Assembly (NCBI GenBank): GCA_020850415.1
Contig: JADZER010000037.1
Span: forward strand, 248,001-312,000
Origin: Phycisphaerales bacterium
GTDB taxonomy: Bacteria; Planctomycetota; Phycisphaerae; Phycisphaerales; UBA1924
Direction of reading: 5' to 3'
DNA: 64,000 bases
A model generated the notes under the pieces. That model ran no database searches, was not told the origin of the DNA, and saw nothing but the letters and a program-made list of their open reading frames with translations. Positions 33,720-42,161 of this stretch are shown here, in pieces. The position numbers and the translations under genes are program-made. Within the stretch, counting starts at the first letter, position 1; each line of letters opens with the position of its first letter.

Positions 33720-35666
33720 ATGTCCACCCACAACCCGTACAAGGTCTACGAACTCGCCGCCAACCCCGACGCGACGCGCCCCACCGAGCGCTTCGCCGTC
33801 CCGACCCGCGGCGGCGGCAACCCCGGGTCCGCGGGGGTCACCACCCCCGGCTGCTTTGCCAACGCCCCCGACATCGGCGGTCCGCTCGCCTACAGCTCAC
33901 CGGACACCCCAGGCATGCCCGGCCCCAGCCCCTACACGGCGTGGGATTTCCTCCCCGACGGCTGGACGCTTGAAGCGGCCCCCGACCACACCACCGGCTG
34001 CGCCGGCCACAACCACCCCGAGATCGGCCGGTACATTCGCGCGGTCCCGCCTTCTCCCCTCAAGCCTCACGCCTCAAGCCTCAAGCCGGTTACGCAGCTT
34101 GAGCACGCCCGCCTGGGCATCATCACGCCCCAGATGCGCCGAGTGGCCGAGCGCGAGGGCCACCTGACGCCCGAGCAGGTCCGCGACGAGTTGGCCGCCG
34201 GACGCCTCGTCATCCCGGCGAATAAGAACCACCTCGCCGGCGCCCTCGACCCCATGGCGATCGGGCGCGCGACCCGCACCAAGATCAACGCCAACATGGG
34301 CGCCTCCCCAGTGTCGTCGGGCACCGACGAAGAGCTCGAGAAGCTCCAGTGGGCGGTGCGCTGGGGCGCCGACACCGTGATGGACCTGTCGACGGGGGGG
34401 GATATTGACGGGTGCCGGGGGGCGTTCTGTCTGCACGCCACGGTGCCGATCGGGGTGGTGCCGATCTACTCGATGATCATCGGGAAGAAGATCGAGGATC
34501 TGACGGAGGAGATGATCCTGGAGTCGGTGCGGCACCAGGCCGAGCAGGGGGTGGACTACATGACGATCCACGCCGGGGTGCGGCGGGCGCACCTGGCGTA
34601 TGTGAAGGACCGGCTGATCGGGATGGTGTCGCGGGGCGGGTCGCTGCTGGCCAAGTGGATGCTGGTGCACGACGCGGAGAACCCGATGTACACGCTGTGG
34701 GAGGACCTGTGCGACATCCTTCGGGAGCATGATGTCACCTTTTCGATCGGGGACGGTCTGCGGCCGGGGGGCTTGGCCGACGCGACGGATGATGCGCAGT
34801 TGGCGGAGCTGGAGACTCTGGGGGAGCTGACCGAGCGGGCGTGGCGGAAGGGTGTGCAGGTGATGATCGAGGGGCCGGGGCATGTGCCGCTGGACCAGAT
34901 CGAGTACAACGCCAAGCTGGAGCGTCGGCTGTGCCACGGGGCGCCGTTCTATGTGCTGGGGCCGCTGGTGACGGATGTGTTCCCGGGGTACGACCACATC
35001 ACGAGCTGCATCGGGGCGACGCTGATCGCGTACCACGGGGCGAGCATGCTGTGCTATGTGACGCCCAAGGAGCACCTGGGCTTGCCCAAGCGTGGGGATG
35101 TGAAGGAGGGGTGCATCGCGTACAAGATCGCGGCGCATGCCGCGGATGTGGCGCTGGGGATCCCGCACAGCCGGGACTGGGACGATGACCTCACCCGTGC
35201 GCGCGCAGCGCTCAACTGGGAGAAGCACTTCGAGCTGGCCTTCGACACCGACACCGCCCGCGCCTACCACGACGAGGACCTGGATGTTGATACCGACTTC
35301 TGCGCGATGTGCGGGCACGACTGGTGCAGCGTGCGGATCAGCAAGGAGATCCAGGAGTTCGCCAGCGGCAAGGCGGACGGCTTCGAGCGCATCGGCAAGG
35401 ACGGCAAGCTCGGCGGCGTGCTCAAGAGCGCGGCGTTGACGGTCGAGCAGAAGGAGATCCTCGAGAAGCGGGGGTATCTGACGCCGGAGGAGATCCACAG
35501 CCTGGCGAGCAAGACCAAGAAGGTGATGCTGAAGGTTGACGGGGAAGAAGGCACCGAGGCATCGGGGCATCAAGGCACCGAGGCTGGGGCCAAGCCCTCG
35601 TGCCACTCGGACTTCGTGGATGACGACACCGCCAGGCACCTGCAGGAAGAGGCGCTGTCGACCTGA
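33720..35666 (+). CDS. thiC: Phosphomethylpyrimidine synthase ThiC
   Basis: A 648-residue radical-SAM enzyme that turns aminoimidazole ribotide into HMP phosphate for thiamine synthesis. Landmarks are [52 protein letters not shown], and the C-terminal cluster motif [11 protein letters not shown] (Cys528, 531 and 536), a variant of the usual CX2CX4C stretch. Two oddities interrupt conserved spacing. [11 protein letters not shown] segment lies just before TQLEHARLG and is encoded by a simple repeat also found in the homoaconitase gene. A C-terminal [13 protein letters not shown] tail is encoded by a GGCACCGAGGC repeat. Expression is controlled by the TPP riboswitch immediately upstream. Confidence 0.95.
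   Translation: MSTHNPYKVYELAANPDATRPTERFAVPTRGGGNPGSAGVTTPGCFANAPDIGGPLAYSSPDTPGMPGPSPYTAWDFLPDGWTLEAAPDHTTGCAGHNHPEIGRYIRAVPPSPLKPHASSLKPVTQLEHARLGIITPQMRRVAEREGHLTPEQVRDELAAGRLVIPANKNHLAGALDPMAIGRATRTKINANMGASPVSSGTDEELEKLQWAVRWGADTVMDLSTGGDIDGCRGAFCLHATVPIGVVPIYSMIIGKKIEDLTEEMILESVRHQAEQGVDYMTIHAGVRRAHLAYVKDRLIGMVSRGGSLLAKWMLVHDAENPMYTLWEDLCDILREHDVTFSIGDGLRPGGLADATDDAQLAELETLGELTERAWRKGVQVMIEGPGHVPLDQIEYNAKLERRLCHGAPFYVLGPLVTDVFPGYDHITSCIGATLIAYHGASMLCYVTPKEHLGLPKRGDVKEGCIAYKIAAHAADVALGIPHSRDWDDDLTRARAALNWEKHFELAFDTDTARAYHDEDLDVDTDFCAMCGHDWCSVRISKEIQEFASGKADGFERIGKDGKLGGVLKSAALTVEQKEILEKRGYLTPEEIHSLASKTKKVMLKVDGEEGTEASGHQGTEAGAKPSCHSDFVDDDTARHLQEEALST
34059..34087 (+). repeat. 29-base CTCAAGCC-type tract inside thiC
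   Basis: It encodes [10 protein letters not shown] and matches the minus-strand tract at 13088-13116 at 27 of 29 positions, in the same reading frame. Confidence 0.75.
35550..35584 (+). repeat. GGCACCGAGGC/GGCATC repeat at the thiC 3' end
   Basis: The unit GGCACCGAGGC occurs at both ends of a 35-base stretch, with GGCATC variants between. It encodes part of the non-conserved C-terminal tail of ThiC. Confidence 0.65.
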
Positions 35667-35677
35667 GGGGTCGCCGG

Positions 35678-35683
35678 TATACT
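35678..35683 (+). promoter_or_regulatory. -10 box (TATACT), leaderless type
   Basis: TATACT, seven bases (CCCGGCC), then ATG 35691. No Shine-Dalgarno sequence. Confidence 0.55.
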
Positions 35684-35690
35684 CCCGGCC

Positions 35691-36020
35691 ATGGGCCACG
35701 AGTACCAGGACAGGGTGAGTCTCGAGATCGCCCGCAGGGTTGCGGCGGGGCTGCCCGACCACCCCGAGTGGTTGGAGTTGGCCCGGACTAATCTCGATAA
35801 CTGGACCGCCCGCAACCACGACGCCCCGCGCTTGCTCCGCAACTACGAGGAGTGGCGGCAGGTGCTGGCGCTGCCGGGCCCGCGGATCTGTGAACTCCTC
35901 ACCGCGCAGACCGATCACAGCCGCCGGCTGCGTCACAACTCGCCTTTCGTGGGCGTCCTTTCGCCGGCCGAAGTCCTGGCGATCAAGCAGCAGGTGCGCG
36001 ATGAATCGTCAGCAGCTTGA
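35691..36020 (+). CDS. Small conserved-looking hypothetical protein
   Basis: A 109-residue soluble, helical protein (GHEYQDRVSLEIARRVAAGLP, then LARTNLDNWTARN and LLRNYEEWRQVL). Its clear start, strong -10 box and normal codon use support a real gene. The Trp/Arg-rich helices suggest a nucleic-acid or protein-binding role, but no family is recognised. It is separated from thiC by 24 bases and has its own promoter. Confidence 0.72.
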   Translation: MGHEYQDRVSLEIARRVAAGLPDHPEWLELARTNLDNWTARNHDAPRLLRNYEEWRQVLALPGPRICELLTAQTDHSRRLRHNSPFVGVLSPAEVLAIKQQVRDESSAA

Positions 36021-36071
36021 GAATGTCGGTGCTGCCGCGACGATCGCCATTCACCCATTCACGGATACACC

Positions 36072-36542
36072 ATGCACGATACCCCAGCTCCCCTCCACCC
36101 CGAAGCCCGCGCCTTCGTCGCGCTCGGGTTTGATGCCGCCTGGACCGAGGGCCTCTGGGCCGCGGCCTGGTCCAAGAGCCTCGACGGCCTCACGGCCGAG
36201 CAGGCGGCGTGGTCGCCCGGGACCGGGCGGCACTCGATCTGGCAGCAGGTGCTGCACATGGTGTACTGGCGGGAGCGGGTGCTGCGGCGGATCGAGACGG
36301 GGCAGACCGGTGCAGACCCGGACCTCGCACGGCTGAACTGGCCGGAGATCGCCGATATCTCGGAGTCGGCGTGGGCCACCGCCCGCGGCCGGTTCGAGTC
36401 GACCCAGCGCCGGGTCGCGGAGGGTCTCAAGAATCCCGACCCCAGGTTCGATGTGCTGACAAACTTCCTGCCGCACGACTGCTACCACTTCGGGATGATC
36501 AACGCGATCCGGGCGACGCTGGGGTTGGCGGCGATTGAGTAA
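36072..36542 (+). CDS. DinB-like protein
   Basis: A 156-residue DinB/YfiT-fold protein. The expected metal-binding His residues are His62 (QQVLHMVYWRERV), His135 and His139 (LPHDCYHFGMINAIRA). A second DinB-type gene lies at 32068, but the two are only distantly similar. It is followed four bases later by a hypothetical gene, probably in the same transcript. Upstream there is only a short CATTCAC direct repeat (36048-36062) and no clear ribosome-binding site. Confidence 0.82.
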   Translation: MHDTPAPLHPEARAFVALGFDAAWTEGLWAAAWSKSLDGLTAEQAAWSPGTGRHSIWQQVLHMVYWRERVLRRIETGQTGADPDLARLNWPEIADISESAWATARGRFESTQRRVAEGLKNPDPRFDVLTNFLPHDCYHFGMINAIRATLGLAAIE

Positions 36543-36546
36543 CGCG

Positions 36547-36966
36547 ATGGGGCCGATCACGATCGAGGCGTTCGAGCGGTGCGAGATCGCCCGGGAGGCG
36601 TGGACGCATCGCGCGCACCTGACGGTGGCGTACCTGTACCTGCGCGAGCACGGGCTGGAGGGCGCAACCGACCGCATGCGCCGCGGCATCCGGGCCCTCA
36701 ACGCCGCGCTCAAAGTCCCCGAGGCGATCGACAGCGGCTACCACGAGACCCTCACCGTCGCGTGGCTCCGGATCCTCGACGCGATGATGCAGACCCACGG
36801 GCCGGGCGCCGGGCCGGACGAGTTTCTCGACGCCCAGCCGTACCTGCTGAACCGGTTGCTGCTGCGCCTGTACTACTCGCGGGGGCGGATCATGAGCGAG
36901 CGGGCGAAGCGGGAGTTTGTGGAGCCGGATCTTGGGGTGCTGCCCCGGGTGCCTGGGGGAGGGTGA
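36547..36966 (+). CDS. Small conserved-looking hypothetical protein
   Basis: A 139-residue soluble, mostly helical protein. Noticeable stretches are FERCEIAREAWTHRAHLTVA, YHETLTVAWLRILDAMM and LLNRLLLRLYYSRGRIMS. The WTHRAHL and YHETLT pattern is shared with a group of uncharacterised proteobacterial and planctomycete proteins, as far as I can recall. ATG 36547 starts four bases after the DinB-like stop; a TTG at 36535 would overlap it. No function can be assigned. Confidence 0.68.
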   Translation: MGPITIEAFERCEIAREAWTHRAHLTVAYLYLREHGLEGATDRMRRGIRALNAALKVPEAIDSGYHETLTVAWLRILDAMMQTHGPGAGPDEFLDAQPYLLNRLLLRLYYSRGRIMSERAKREFVEPDLGVLPRVPGGG

Positions 36967-37270
36967 TGGGGGGACCACCCAGCATGTGCGGCGGTCGGGG
37001 CGGGGACGACGGACTACATGCCAAGCTCGCGCGCGGCTGGGCTGGCTTGCGGTCGGCATCGGGGTAGTCTGCGACACGGGCAAGGCGACGCGGACGGTTC
37101 GTGCCGGTCGGAGGGCGCGGGGTGGTGTCGCCTTGCCCATGCCACCCTGTCTTGGGGCTTTCAGAGCTCGTCGCGCGTCGCACCCGTCGGTTCCGCAGGG
37201 CCTTCACTGCGCGGCGGTGTCCGCGAGGTTGCGCGCGCCGGTGGACATCGGTGCGAGATAATCGTTGTGG
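36967..37270. other. Intergenic region without recognised feature
   Basis: About 300 bases between two convergent genes. Several short open frames occur on both strands, but their Arg/Pro-rich translations look like GC-driven shadows. No palindrome, RNA gene or promoter pattern stands out. Confidence 0.5.
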
Positions 37271-38698
37271 TCAGTGGGTGCGGGGGGCGCGGAACCGCAC
37301 GAGGTACAGGGCCGTGGCGACCGCGATCCAGGCGGCGCCGATGAGGGCGGCCTTGCGGGTGGTGGGGTCCATGAACGATCCGGCGACGACGCCCAGCTCG
37401 CCGACCACGAAGAGCAGGGGCGCGAGGGGGTAGCCGAGGGAGCGGAGGGGGTTGTCGCGTTTGCCGGCCTTGGCGCCGAGCACGAGGAGGGCTGCGCCGG
37501 TGAGGCCGAAGAAGACGCTGTCGACGGCGACCACGCCGGTGACGAGGAAGTCGACGGCGTCGAAGCTGAAGGCGGCGACGGCGAGGAGGGCCAGGGCGAA
37601 AGCGCCGAGCAGGAAGATCGCGGCGGTGGGGGTGCCGAAGCGGGCGTGGAGGCGGGCGAAGGGGCGGAAGAAGCGGCCGTCGGACGCCATGCCGAAGACC
37701 AAGCGGGGGCCGGAGAGGAACTGGGCGTTGAGGACGCCGAAGGCGCTGATGGCGACGGCGCCGGCGATGATGCGGGCGCCGGCGTCGTGGAGCGCGACGC
37801 TGGCGGCGTCGGCGGCGAGGGTTTTGGTCTCGGCCATGCCGATGGGGCCGAGGAGCTTGAGGTAGGCCCAATTGGCGAGGAGGTAGACGGCGACGACGAG
37901 GGCCACGCCGCCGAGGATGGCGCGGGGGAGGTTGCGGCGCGGGTCGCGGACCTCGCCGGAGATCCAGAGGGCGTGCTGCCAGCCGCCGTAGGCGAAGAAG
38001 CAGGGGACGAGGGCGGCGAAAAGCCCGGGCAAGGCCCGGAGTGTCTCGCTGGAGGGGGCCTCGGGGGGTGGTGTGCCCATGGGGACGGGAGTATCGGGGG
38101 CGTTGCCCATGAGGACGCCGATGGCGGTGATGGCGAGGAGTGTGGCGAGCTTGGAGAGGACGGTGAGGTTCTGGATGCGGGAGCCCCAGCGGACGCCGAC
38201 GGTGTTGGCAGCGGCGAGGGAGAGGATGAGCAGGGCGCTGAGGGCGGTGAGCGCCCAGCCCTGCAGCGCTTCGCCGGAGACGGCGCGGGTGAGGTTCTGG
38301 GCGCAGATGGTGGCGATGATGGCGATCGAGCCGGGCTGGATGATGGTGGAGTTGCAGAAGACGAAGACGAAGGCGGGGAGGGGGCTGTAGGCGTCGCGGA
38401 GGATCTGGTACTGGGCGCCGGAGTCGTGGTAGCGTCGGCCAAGTGCGGCGAAGGCGAGGGCGCCGCAGAGGGCGATGAGGCCGGCGACGGCCCAGGCGAG
38501 GAGGATGAACTCGCTGGTGTGTGCGAGGCGGGCGACCTGGGAGGGGTTGAAGAAGATGCCCACCCCGATGATGGCGCCGACGACGATGCAGGTGGCATCG
38601 AAGAGGCCGAGGACTCGGGCGGGTTGGCCGGGGGTGGGGCCGGGGGTGGGGTCTGGGGTGAGGCCGGGGGGTGGGGGGGCTTGCTCGATGGTTGCCAT
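37271..38698 (-). CDS. APC-superfamily amino-acid permease
   Basis: A 475-residue protein with 12 hydrophobic segments. The first helix has the APC signature LFDATCIVVGAIIGVGIF. Later come FAYGGWQHALWISGEVRDPRRNLPRAI, typical of LAT/APA-type exchangers, and a YxLGANWAYLKLLG-like region. The N-terminus is Pro-rich (about residues 5-28). It imports or exchanges amino acids; specificity is unknown. The start follows a TAGTCT -10 box by eight bases. Confidence 0.9.
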   Translation of the reverse strand: MATIEQAPPPPGLTPDPTPGPTPGQPARVLGLFDATCIVVGAIIGVGIFFNPSQVARLAHTSEFILLAWAVAGLIALCGALAFAALGRRYHDSGAQYQILRDAYSPLPAFVFVFCNSTIIQPGSIAIIATICAQNLTRAVSGEALQGWALTALSALLILSLAAANTVGVRWGSRIQNLTVLSKLATLLAITAIGVLMGNAPDTPVPMGTPPPEAPSSETLRALPGLFAALVPCFFAYGGWQHALWISGEVRDPRRNLPRAILGGVALVVAVYLLANWAYLKLLGPIGMAETKTLAADAASVALHDAGARIIAGAVAISAFGVLNAQFLSGPRLVFGMASDGRFFRPFARLHARFGTPTAAIFLLGAFALALLAVAAFSFDAVDFLVTGVVAVDSVFFGLTGAALLVLGAKAGKRDNPLRSLGYPLAPLLFVVGELGVVAGSFMDPTTRKAALIGAAWIAVATALYLVRFRAPRTH

Positions 38699-38706
38699 CG
38701 GGGCAG

Positions 38707-38712
38707 AGACTA
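38707..38712 (-). promoter_or_regulatory. -10 box (TAGTCT), leaderless type
   Basis: On the minus strand TAGTCT is followed by eight bases and the permease ATG at 38698. Confidence 0.4.
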
Positions 38713-38756
38713 GCAGCAGCGGGGCGGGGGGCGTGGCGTTTGGGTCCGGGTTGGTG

Positions 38757-38790
38757 GTGGGGGGTGTGTGGGGTGTGGGGGGGCGGGCCG
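38757..38790. repeat. GTGTGGGG-type simple tract
   Basis: GGTGTGTGGGGTGTGGGGG, the same motif class as 24767-24800. It sits between the divergent permease and VCBS genes. Confidence 0.55.
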
Positions 38791-38849
38791 GTAGATGGCC
38801 TGCCGCGGGGGGCGCCGGGAAGTTGTGAGAGGATTCGGGGGCGTGCTGG

Positions 38850-38855
38850 TATTAT
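38850..38855 (+). promoter_or_regulatory. -10 box (TATTAT) of the VCBS-dockerin gene
   Basis: TATTAT lies 65 bases before ATG 38920, giving a leader with a GGAGGG site just before the start. Confidence 0.45.
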
Positions 38856-38919
38856 GGATACGGCAGTCCAGAACCTCGCCCGGCGGGGTGGGTCAACGCA
38901 CCAGAGTTGGAGGGAGATC

Positions 38920-40464
38920 ATGTCGAGTCGGACACTGAGCGGCGTCGTTGTGGCGGTGGCGTGCGCGGCGGGCTACGGGCAGATCTACCCGACGACGCCG
39001 GACTGGGTCTCGACCGAGTCGCGCTACGGGACGGGGGCGGCGCTGGTGGATCTGGACCTCGACGGGTGGGTCGATCTCGTGGTCGCCAATGGCAACGACA
39101 TGCGACAGGAGCGGCTGGAGGTTTATTACAACAACGGCGACGGGACCTTCCCGACGGTCCACGACTGGCAGTCGAACGACATCGCGTACAACGGGCATCT
39201 GGATGTGGCGGATGTGAACGGCGATGGGTACCCGGATGTCGCGGTGGCGGTGCTGGGCAACGGGTCGCAGCACGGGCCGGCGGCGAAGCTGTACCTGAAC
39301 AACGCCGGGACGCTGTCGGCGAGCCCGAGCTGGATCTCCAGCGAGGTGATGCCGGCGTTCGGGTGCTCGTTCGGGGACATGAACGGCGACGGGAAGCCGG
39401 ACCTGGCGGTGGCGACGGGCTGGGCGTACGGCACGCCGCACCTGTACAAGAACCTGGTGTATGTGAACACCGGGTCGGGGCTGCCGGCGAGCGCGACCTG
39501 GCAGTCGGCGGACTCGTGGGACACGCAGGGGGCGATCTGGGTGGACGCGGACGACGACGGGTGGCTGGATCTGGCGCTGGCGGCGTCGGCGACCTACTCG
39601 CGGGTGTACCGCAACCTCGGGGGCGTGCTGGAGACGACGGCGAGCTGGACCAACGAGAGCACGGCGCAGGACGCGATCATGCTCGCGGCGGGCGATGTGA
39701 CCGGCGACGGGCGGACCGACCTGTTCATCACGGACAACACGCAGCTGGGCGGGTCGGGCCGGTTCCGGCAGTACAACGGGCTGCCGGGCGGCGGGTTCGG
39801 CCCGACCTACAGCTGGAGCTTCAACGAGGGGTACGGGTCGGCGGTCGCGCTGGCGGATGTGGACGCCGACGGGGATCTGGACCTGGCGACCGGCGGGTGG
39901 TGGGACTCCACGCGGCTGTTCCTGAACACCGGCACGGGCTTCGGGGCGTCCGACAGCTGGCGCGCCACGGCCACGAGCGTGGTGGAGAAGATCGTGTTCG
40001 CCGATGTGAACAACGACGGGCTGCGGACGGTGACGGAGACCTTCGCCGACCCGACGCGGAGCATGTACTCCCTCGGGCATCAGCCGGTGCAGCGGGTGGT
40101 GCGCGTGGAGCGGGACGGCGTGGTGCTGGGCCCGGGCGAGTACGCGTTCAGCTATCAGGACGGGTGGATCTCGGTGGGGGCGGCGCCGGTGTCGGCTCTG
40201 GTGGTGTCGTACGCGTACACGCAGCGCCCGGACATGGCGGTGTCGAACTGGGACGCCAACATCGGCGACAAGCTGTACCTGAACCGGCTGGGGCCGATCT
40301 GTCTGGCGGATTTCAACGACGACGGGGCGGTGAACACGCTGGATGTGCTCGCGTTCCTGAACGCGTGGAACGCGGGTGATGCGGGCGCGGATTGCAACGG
40401 CGACGGGGCCATCAACACGATCGATGTCCTGTGCTTCCTGAACCTGTGGAACGCGGGGTGTTGA
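38920..40464 (+). CDS. Secreted FG-GAP/VCBS-repeat protein with GC-type dockerin-like C-terminus
   Basis: A 514-residue protein. After a signal peptide (VAVACAAGYG) come at least seven FG-GAP/VCBS blades with calcium loops: DLDLDGWVDLVVANG, DVNGDGYPDVAVAVLG, DMNGDGKPDLAVATG, DADDDGWLDLALAAS, DVTGDGRTDLFI, DVDADGDLDLATGG and DVNNDGL. Together they form a beta-propeller. The C-terminus carries two EF-hand-like repeats (ADFNDDGAVNTLDVLAFLNAWN and CNGDGAINTIDVLCFLNLWN), the dockerin-like domain common in Phycisphaerales secreted proteins. That domain probably anchors the protein at the cell surface or in a complex. The propeller may bind ligands or matrix. The beta-helix gene follows 34 bases later. 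Confidence 0.88.
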   Translation: MSSRTLSGVVVAVACAAGYGQIYPTTPDWVSTESRYGTGAALVDLDLDGWVDLVVANGNDMRQERLEVYYNNGDGTFPTVHDWQSNDIAYNGHLDVADVNGDGYPDVAVAVLGNGSQHGPAAKLYLNNAGTLSASPSWISSEVMPAFGCSFGDMNGDGKPDLAVATGWAYGTPHLYKNLVYVNTGSGLPASATWQSADSWDTQGAIWVDADDDGWLDLALAASATYSRVYRNLGGVLETTASWTNESTAQDAIMLAAGDVTGDGRTDLFITDNTQLGGSGRFRQYNGLPGGGFGPTYSWSFNEGYGSAVALADVDADGDLDLATGGWWDSTRLFLNTGTGFGASDSWRATATSVVEKIVFADVNNDGLRTVTETFADPTRSMYSLGHQPVQRVVRVERDGVVLGPGEYAFSYQDGWISVGAAPVSALVVSYAYTQRPDMAVSNWDANIGDKLYLNRLGPICLADFNDDGAVNTLDVLAFLNAWNAGDAGADCNGDGAINTIDVLCFLNLWNAGC

Positions 40465-40498
40465 GCGGGCCCGCGGGTCCGTCTTGAGGAGAAACGCC

Positions 40499-41587
40499 AT
40501 GTCACGCCGGTGGTTCACCGCGCTCGCGGTCTCGGCCGCGGGGATGGTTGTCGGTACGGTCCTGCTGGCCGGCCCGCCGGACCCGCCCGACGGCCCGGTG
40601 GGGCCGACCTACAAGACGCTCGCGGAGGTCGAGCCGCGGACGGCGATCAACGAGACGAACACGCCGGGCGACGAGGCTTGCCTGTTCCGGATCACGCGGC
40701 CTGGGTCGTACTACCTGACGGGTGATGTGACGGGGGTGGCGGGCAGGCACGGGATCGTGATCGAGTCGGGGGTCGTGACGGTCGATCTGATGGGCTTTGC
40801 GCTGATGGGGCTGGAGGAGTCGGGGGCGGGGATCATCGCGACCGACCCCCACGGGGAGATCTGTGTGCGCAACGGGGAGGTGACGATGTGGGGGGGCGGG
40901 GGGATCCAGCTCGGCGCGGGGGGTCGGGGGTTTGTCGTCGAGGGGGTCCGCGCGTCGTCCAACGGGGCGGAGGGGATCCGTGTGGGGGCGGGGGCGGTGG
41001 TGCGCGGGTGCAGCGCGATCTACAACCTCGGCACGGGGATCGGCGTGGCGGAGATCGGCGTGATCGAGTCGTGCGCGGCGAAGAACAACGGGGGCGGCGG
41101 GGTGGAGACATCGACGGGGTGCACGATCCGGGGCTGCGCGAGCGCCGAGAATGCCGGGGCCGGGTTCATCGTCGAATCGGGCGGCACGATCTCGGACTGC
41201 TCGGCGACGCAGAACGAGTTCGTGGGCATCATGGCGGGCGCGGGCGCGACGGTCACCCGCTGCTCGGCGGCGTTCAACGACGGCGACGGGGTGTGGGTCG
41301 GCGGCAACAGCATGATCCTGGAGAACACCTGCACCGGCAACGGCAGGGGCGGGGACGGCGCCGGCATCCACGCGCTCGGCGCCTGCGGGAGGATCGAAGG
41401 GAACATCGTCAGCAACAACCCGCGGGGGATCGATGTGGACGCGGGGCGGAACATGGTGGTGCGCAACTACGCGACGCAGAACGGGGTGAACTACGACATC
41501 GTCGGCGGGAACATCGTCGGGACGATCGTGACGAGCGAGTCGGCGATGAACTCGGCGACGAACGCGAATATGAATGTCTCGTTCTGA
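40499..41587 (+). CDS. Secreted right-handed beta-helix protein
   Basis: A 362-residue protein with a signal peptide (SAAGMVVGTVLLAG). A series of about 22-residue coils typical of parallel beta-helices (PbH1 repeats) follows: GIQLGAGGRGFVVEGVRASSN, GIRVGAGAVVRGCSAIYN, GFIVESGGTISDCSATQN and GIDVDAGRNMVVRNYATQN. This fold occurs in polysaccharide lyases and tail-spike proteins, but no catalytic pattern is obvious. The N-terminal EVEPRTAINETNTPGDEACL region is characteristic of planctomycete homologues. GAGGAG precedes the ATG. It is probably cotranscribed with the dockerin protein. Confidence 0.83.
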   Translation: MSRRWFTALAVSAAGMVVGTVLLAGPPDPPDGPVGPTYKTLAEVEPRTAINETNTPGDEACLFRITRPGSYYLTGDVTGVAGRHGIVIESGVVTVDLMGFALMGLEESGAGIIATDPHGEICVRNGEVTMWGGGGIQLGAGGRGFVVEGVRASSNGAEGIRVGAGAVVRGCSAIYNLGTGIGVAEIGVIESCAAKNNGGGGVETSTGCTIRGCASAENAGAGFIVESGGTISDCSATQNEFVGIMAGAGATVTRCSAAFNDGDGVWVGGNSMILENTCTGNGRGGDGAGIHALGACGRIEGNIVSNNPRGIDVDAGRNMVVRNYATQNGVNYDIVGGNIVGTIVTSESAMNSATNANMNVSF

Positions 41588-41636
41588 GCCTCTGCGCGAC
41601 GCGGGGCCCGGCGGGTTCGGGGGCGCGGGGGCCTGG

Positions 41637-41996
41637 TCATGCGGGGCGGGTGACGGGCTCCGACGGGCGTTCGGGGTGGCGGCCGGTGGCGAGCTGCCAG
41701 AGGGCGATGGGGGCGGCGAGGAACAGGAGGGGGTAGGTGATGCCGATGAGCACGCAGCAGAAGAGGCGGTAGGCGACAGAGAAGTGGCGCCCGAACCAGA
41801 ACCGGCGCCAGAGTGCGCCGATGCACTCGGCGAAGAAGGGGATCTGCTCGAAGGGCATGTAGGTGGTGAACTGGCCGGAGGAGTGGGCGCAGGTGGGGCA
41901 GATGTGGGCGAGGGGGGAGACGGGGTTCAGGCAGTGCAGGCAGAGCGGGACCGCGTCCTCGTGGTCGGGCGCGGGGTGTCCGGGGGCGTCGGCCAT
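41637..41996 (-). CDS. Zinc-ribbon membrane protein, unknown
   Basis: A 119-residue protein. A short zinc ribbon (CLHC at about 19-22 and CPTC at about 33-36) is followed by one or two membrane helices (about residues 73-103). Such short zinc-ribbon membrane proteins are frequent in planctomycetes and uncharacterised. The start follows a TACCAT box. It converges with the beta-helix gene. Confidence 0.75.
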   Translation of the reverse strand: MADAPGHPAPDHEDAVPLCLHCLNPVSPLAHICPTCAHSSGQFTTYMPFEQIPFFAECIGALWRRFWFGRHFSVAYRLFCCVLIGITYPLLFLAAPIALWQLATGRHPERPSEPVTRPA

Positions 41997-42002
41997 GGGG
42001 GC

Positions 42003-42008
42003 ATGGTA
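42003..42008 (-). promoter_or_regulatory. -10 box (TACCAT), leaderless type
   Basis: On the minus strand TACCAT is followed by six bases (GCCCCC) and ATG at 41996. Confidence 0.45.
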
Positions 42009-42100
42009 CCGGAGGTGGGCGGCTGCTCCAAGGGGAGATGGTGGTGCTGGGTAGCCGCGTATTGGAGGGGGTGGAGCGAGGCGGCTTGGAGTTGGGGAGG

Positions 42101-42156
42101 GGGCCCAAAGTGCCCCGCCCCGTAGAGGGGGGAAGGGGCCCAGAGCGCCCCGCCCC
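42101..42156. terminator. Two tandem hairpins from a 21-base direct repeat
   Basis: 42101-42121 and 42136-42156 are direct repeats with two mismatches (GGGCCCAAAGTGCCCCGCCCC type). Each can fold into a GGGGC/GCCCC stem. They lie just beyond the stop of the minus-strand sulfotransferase gene and may act as a terminator, although no T-tract is present. Confidence 0.4.
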
Positions 42157-42161
42157 GGAGA

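Noticed and set aside
36917..37261. Possible small genes between 36967 and 37270
   Set aside because: Several overlapping frames on both strands, none with start signals, signal peptides or domain-like patterns.
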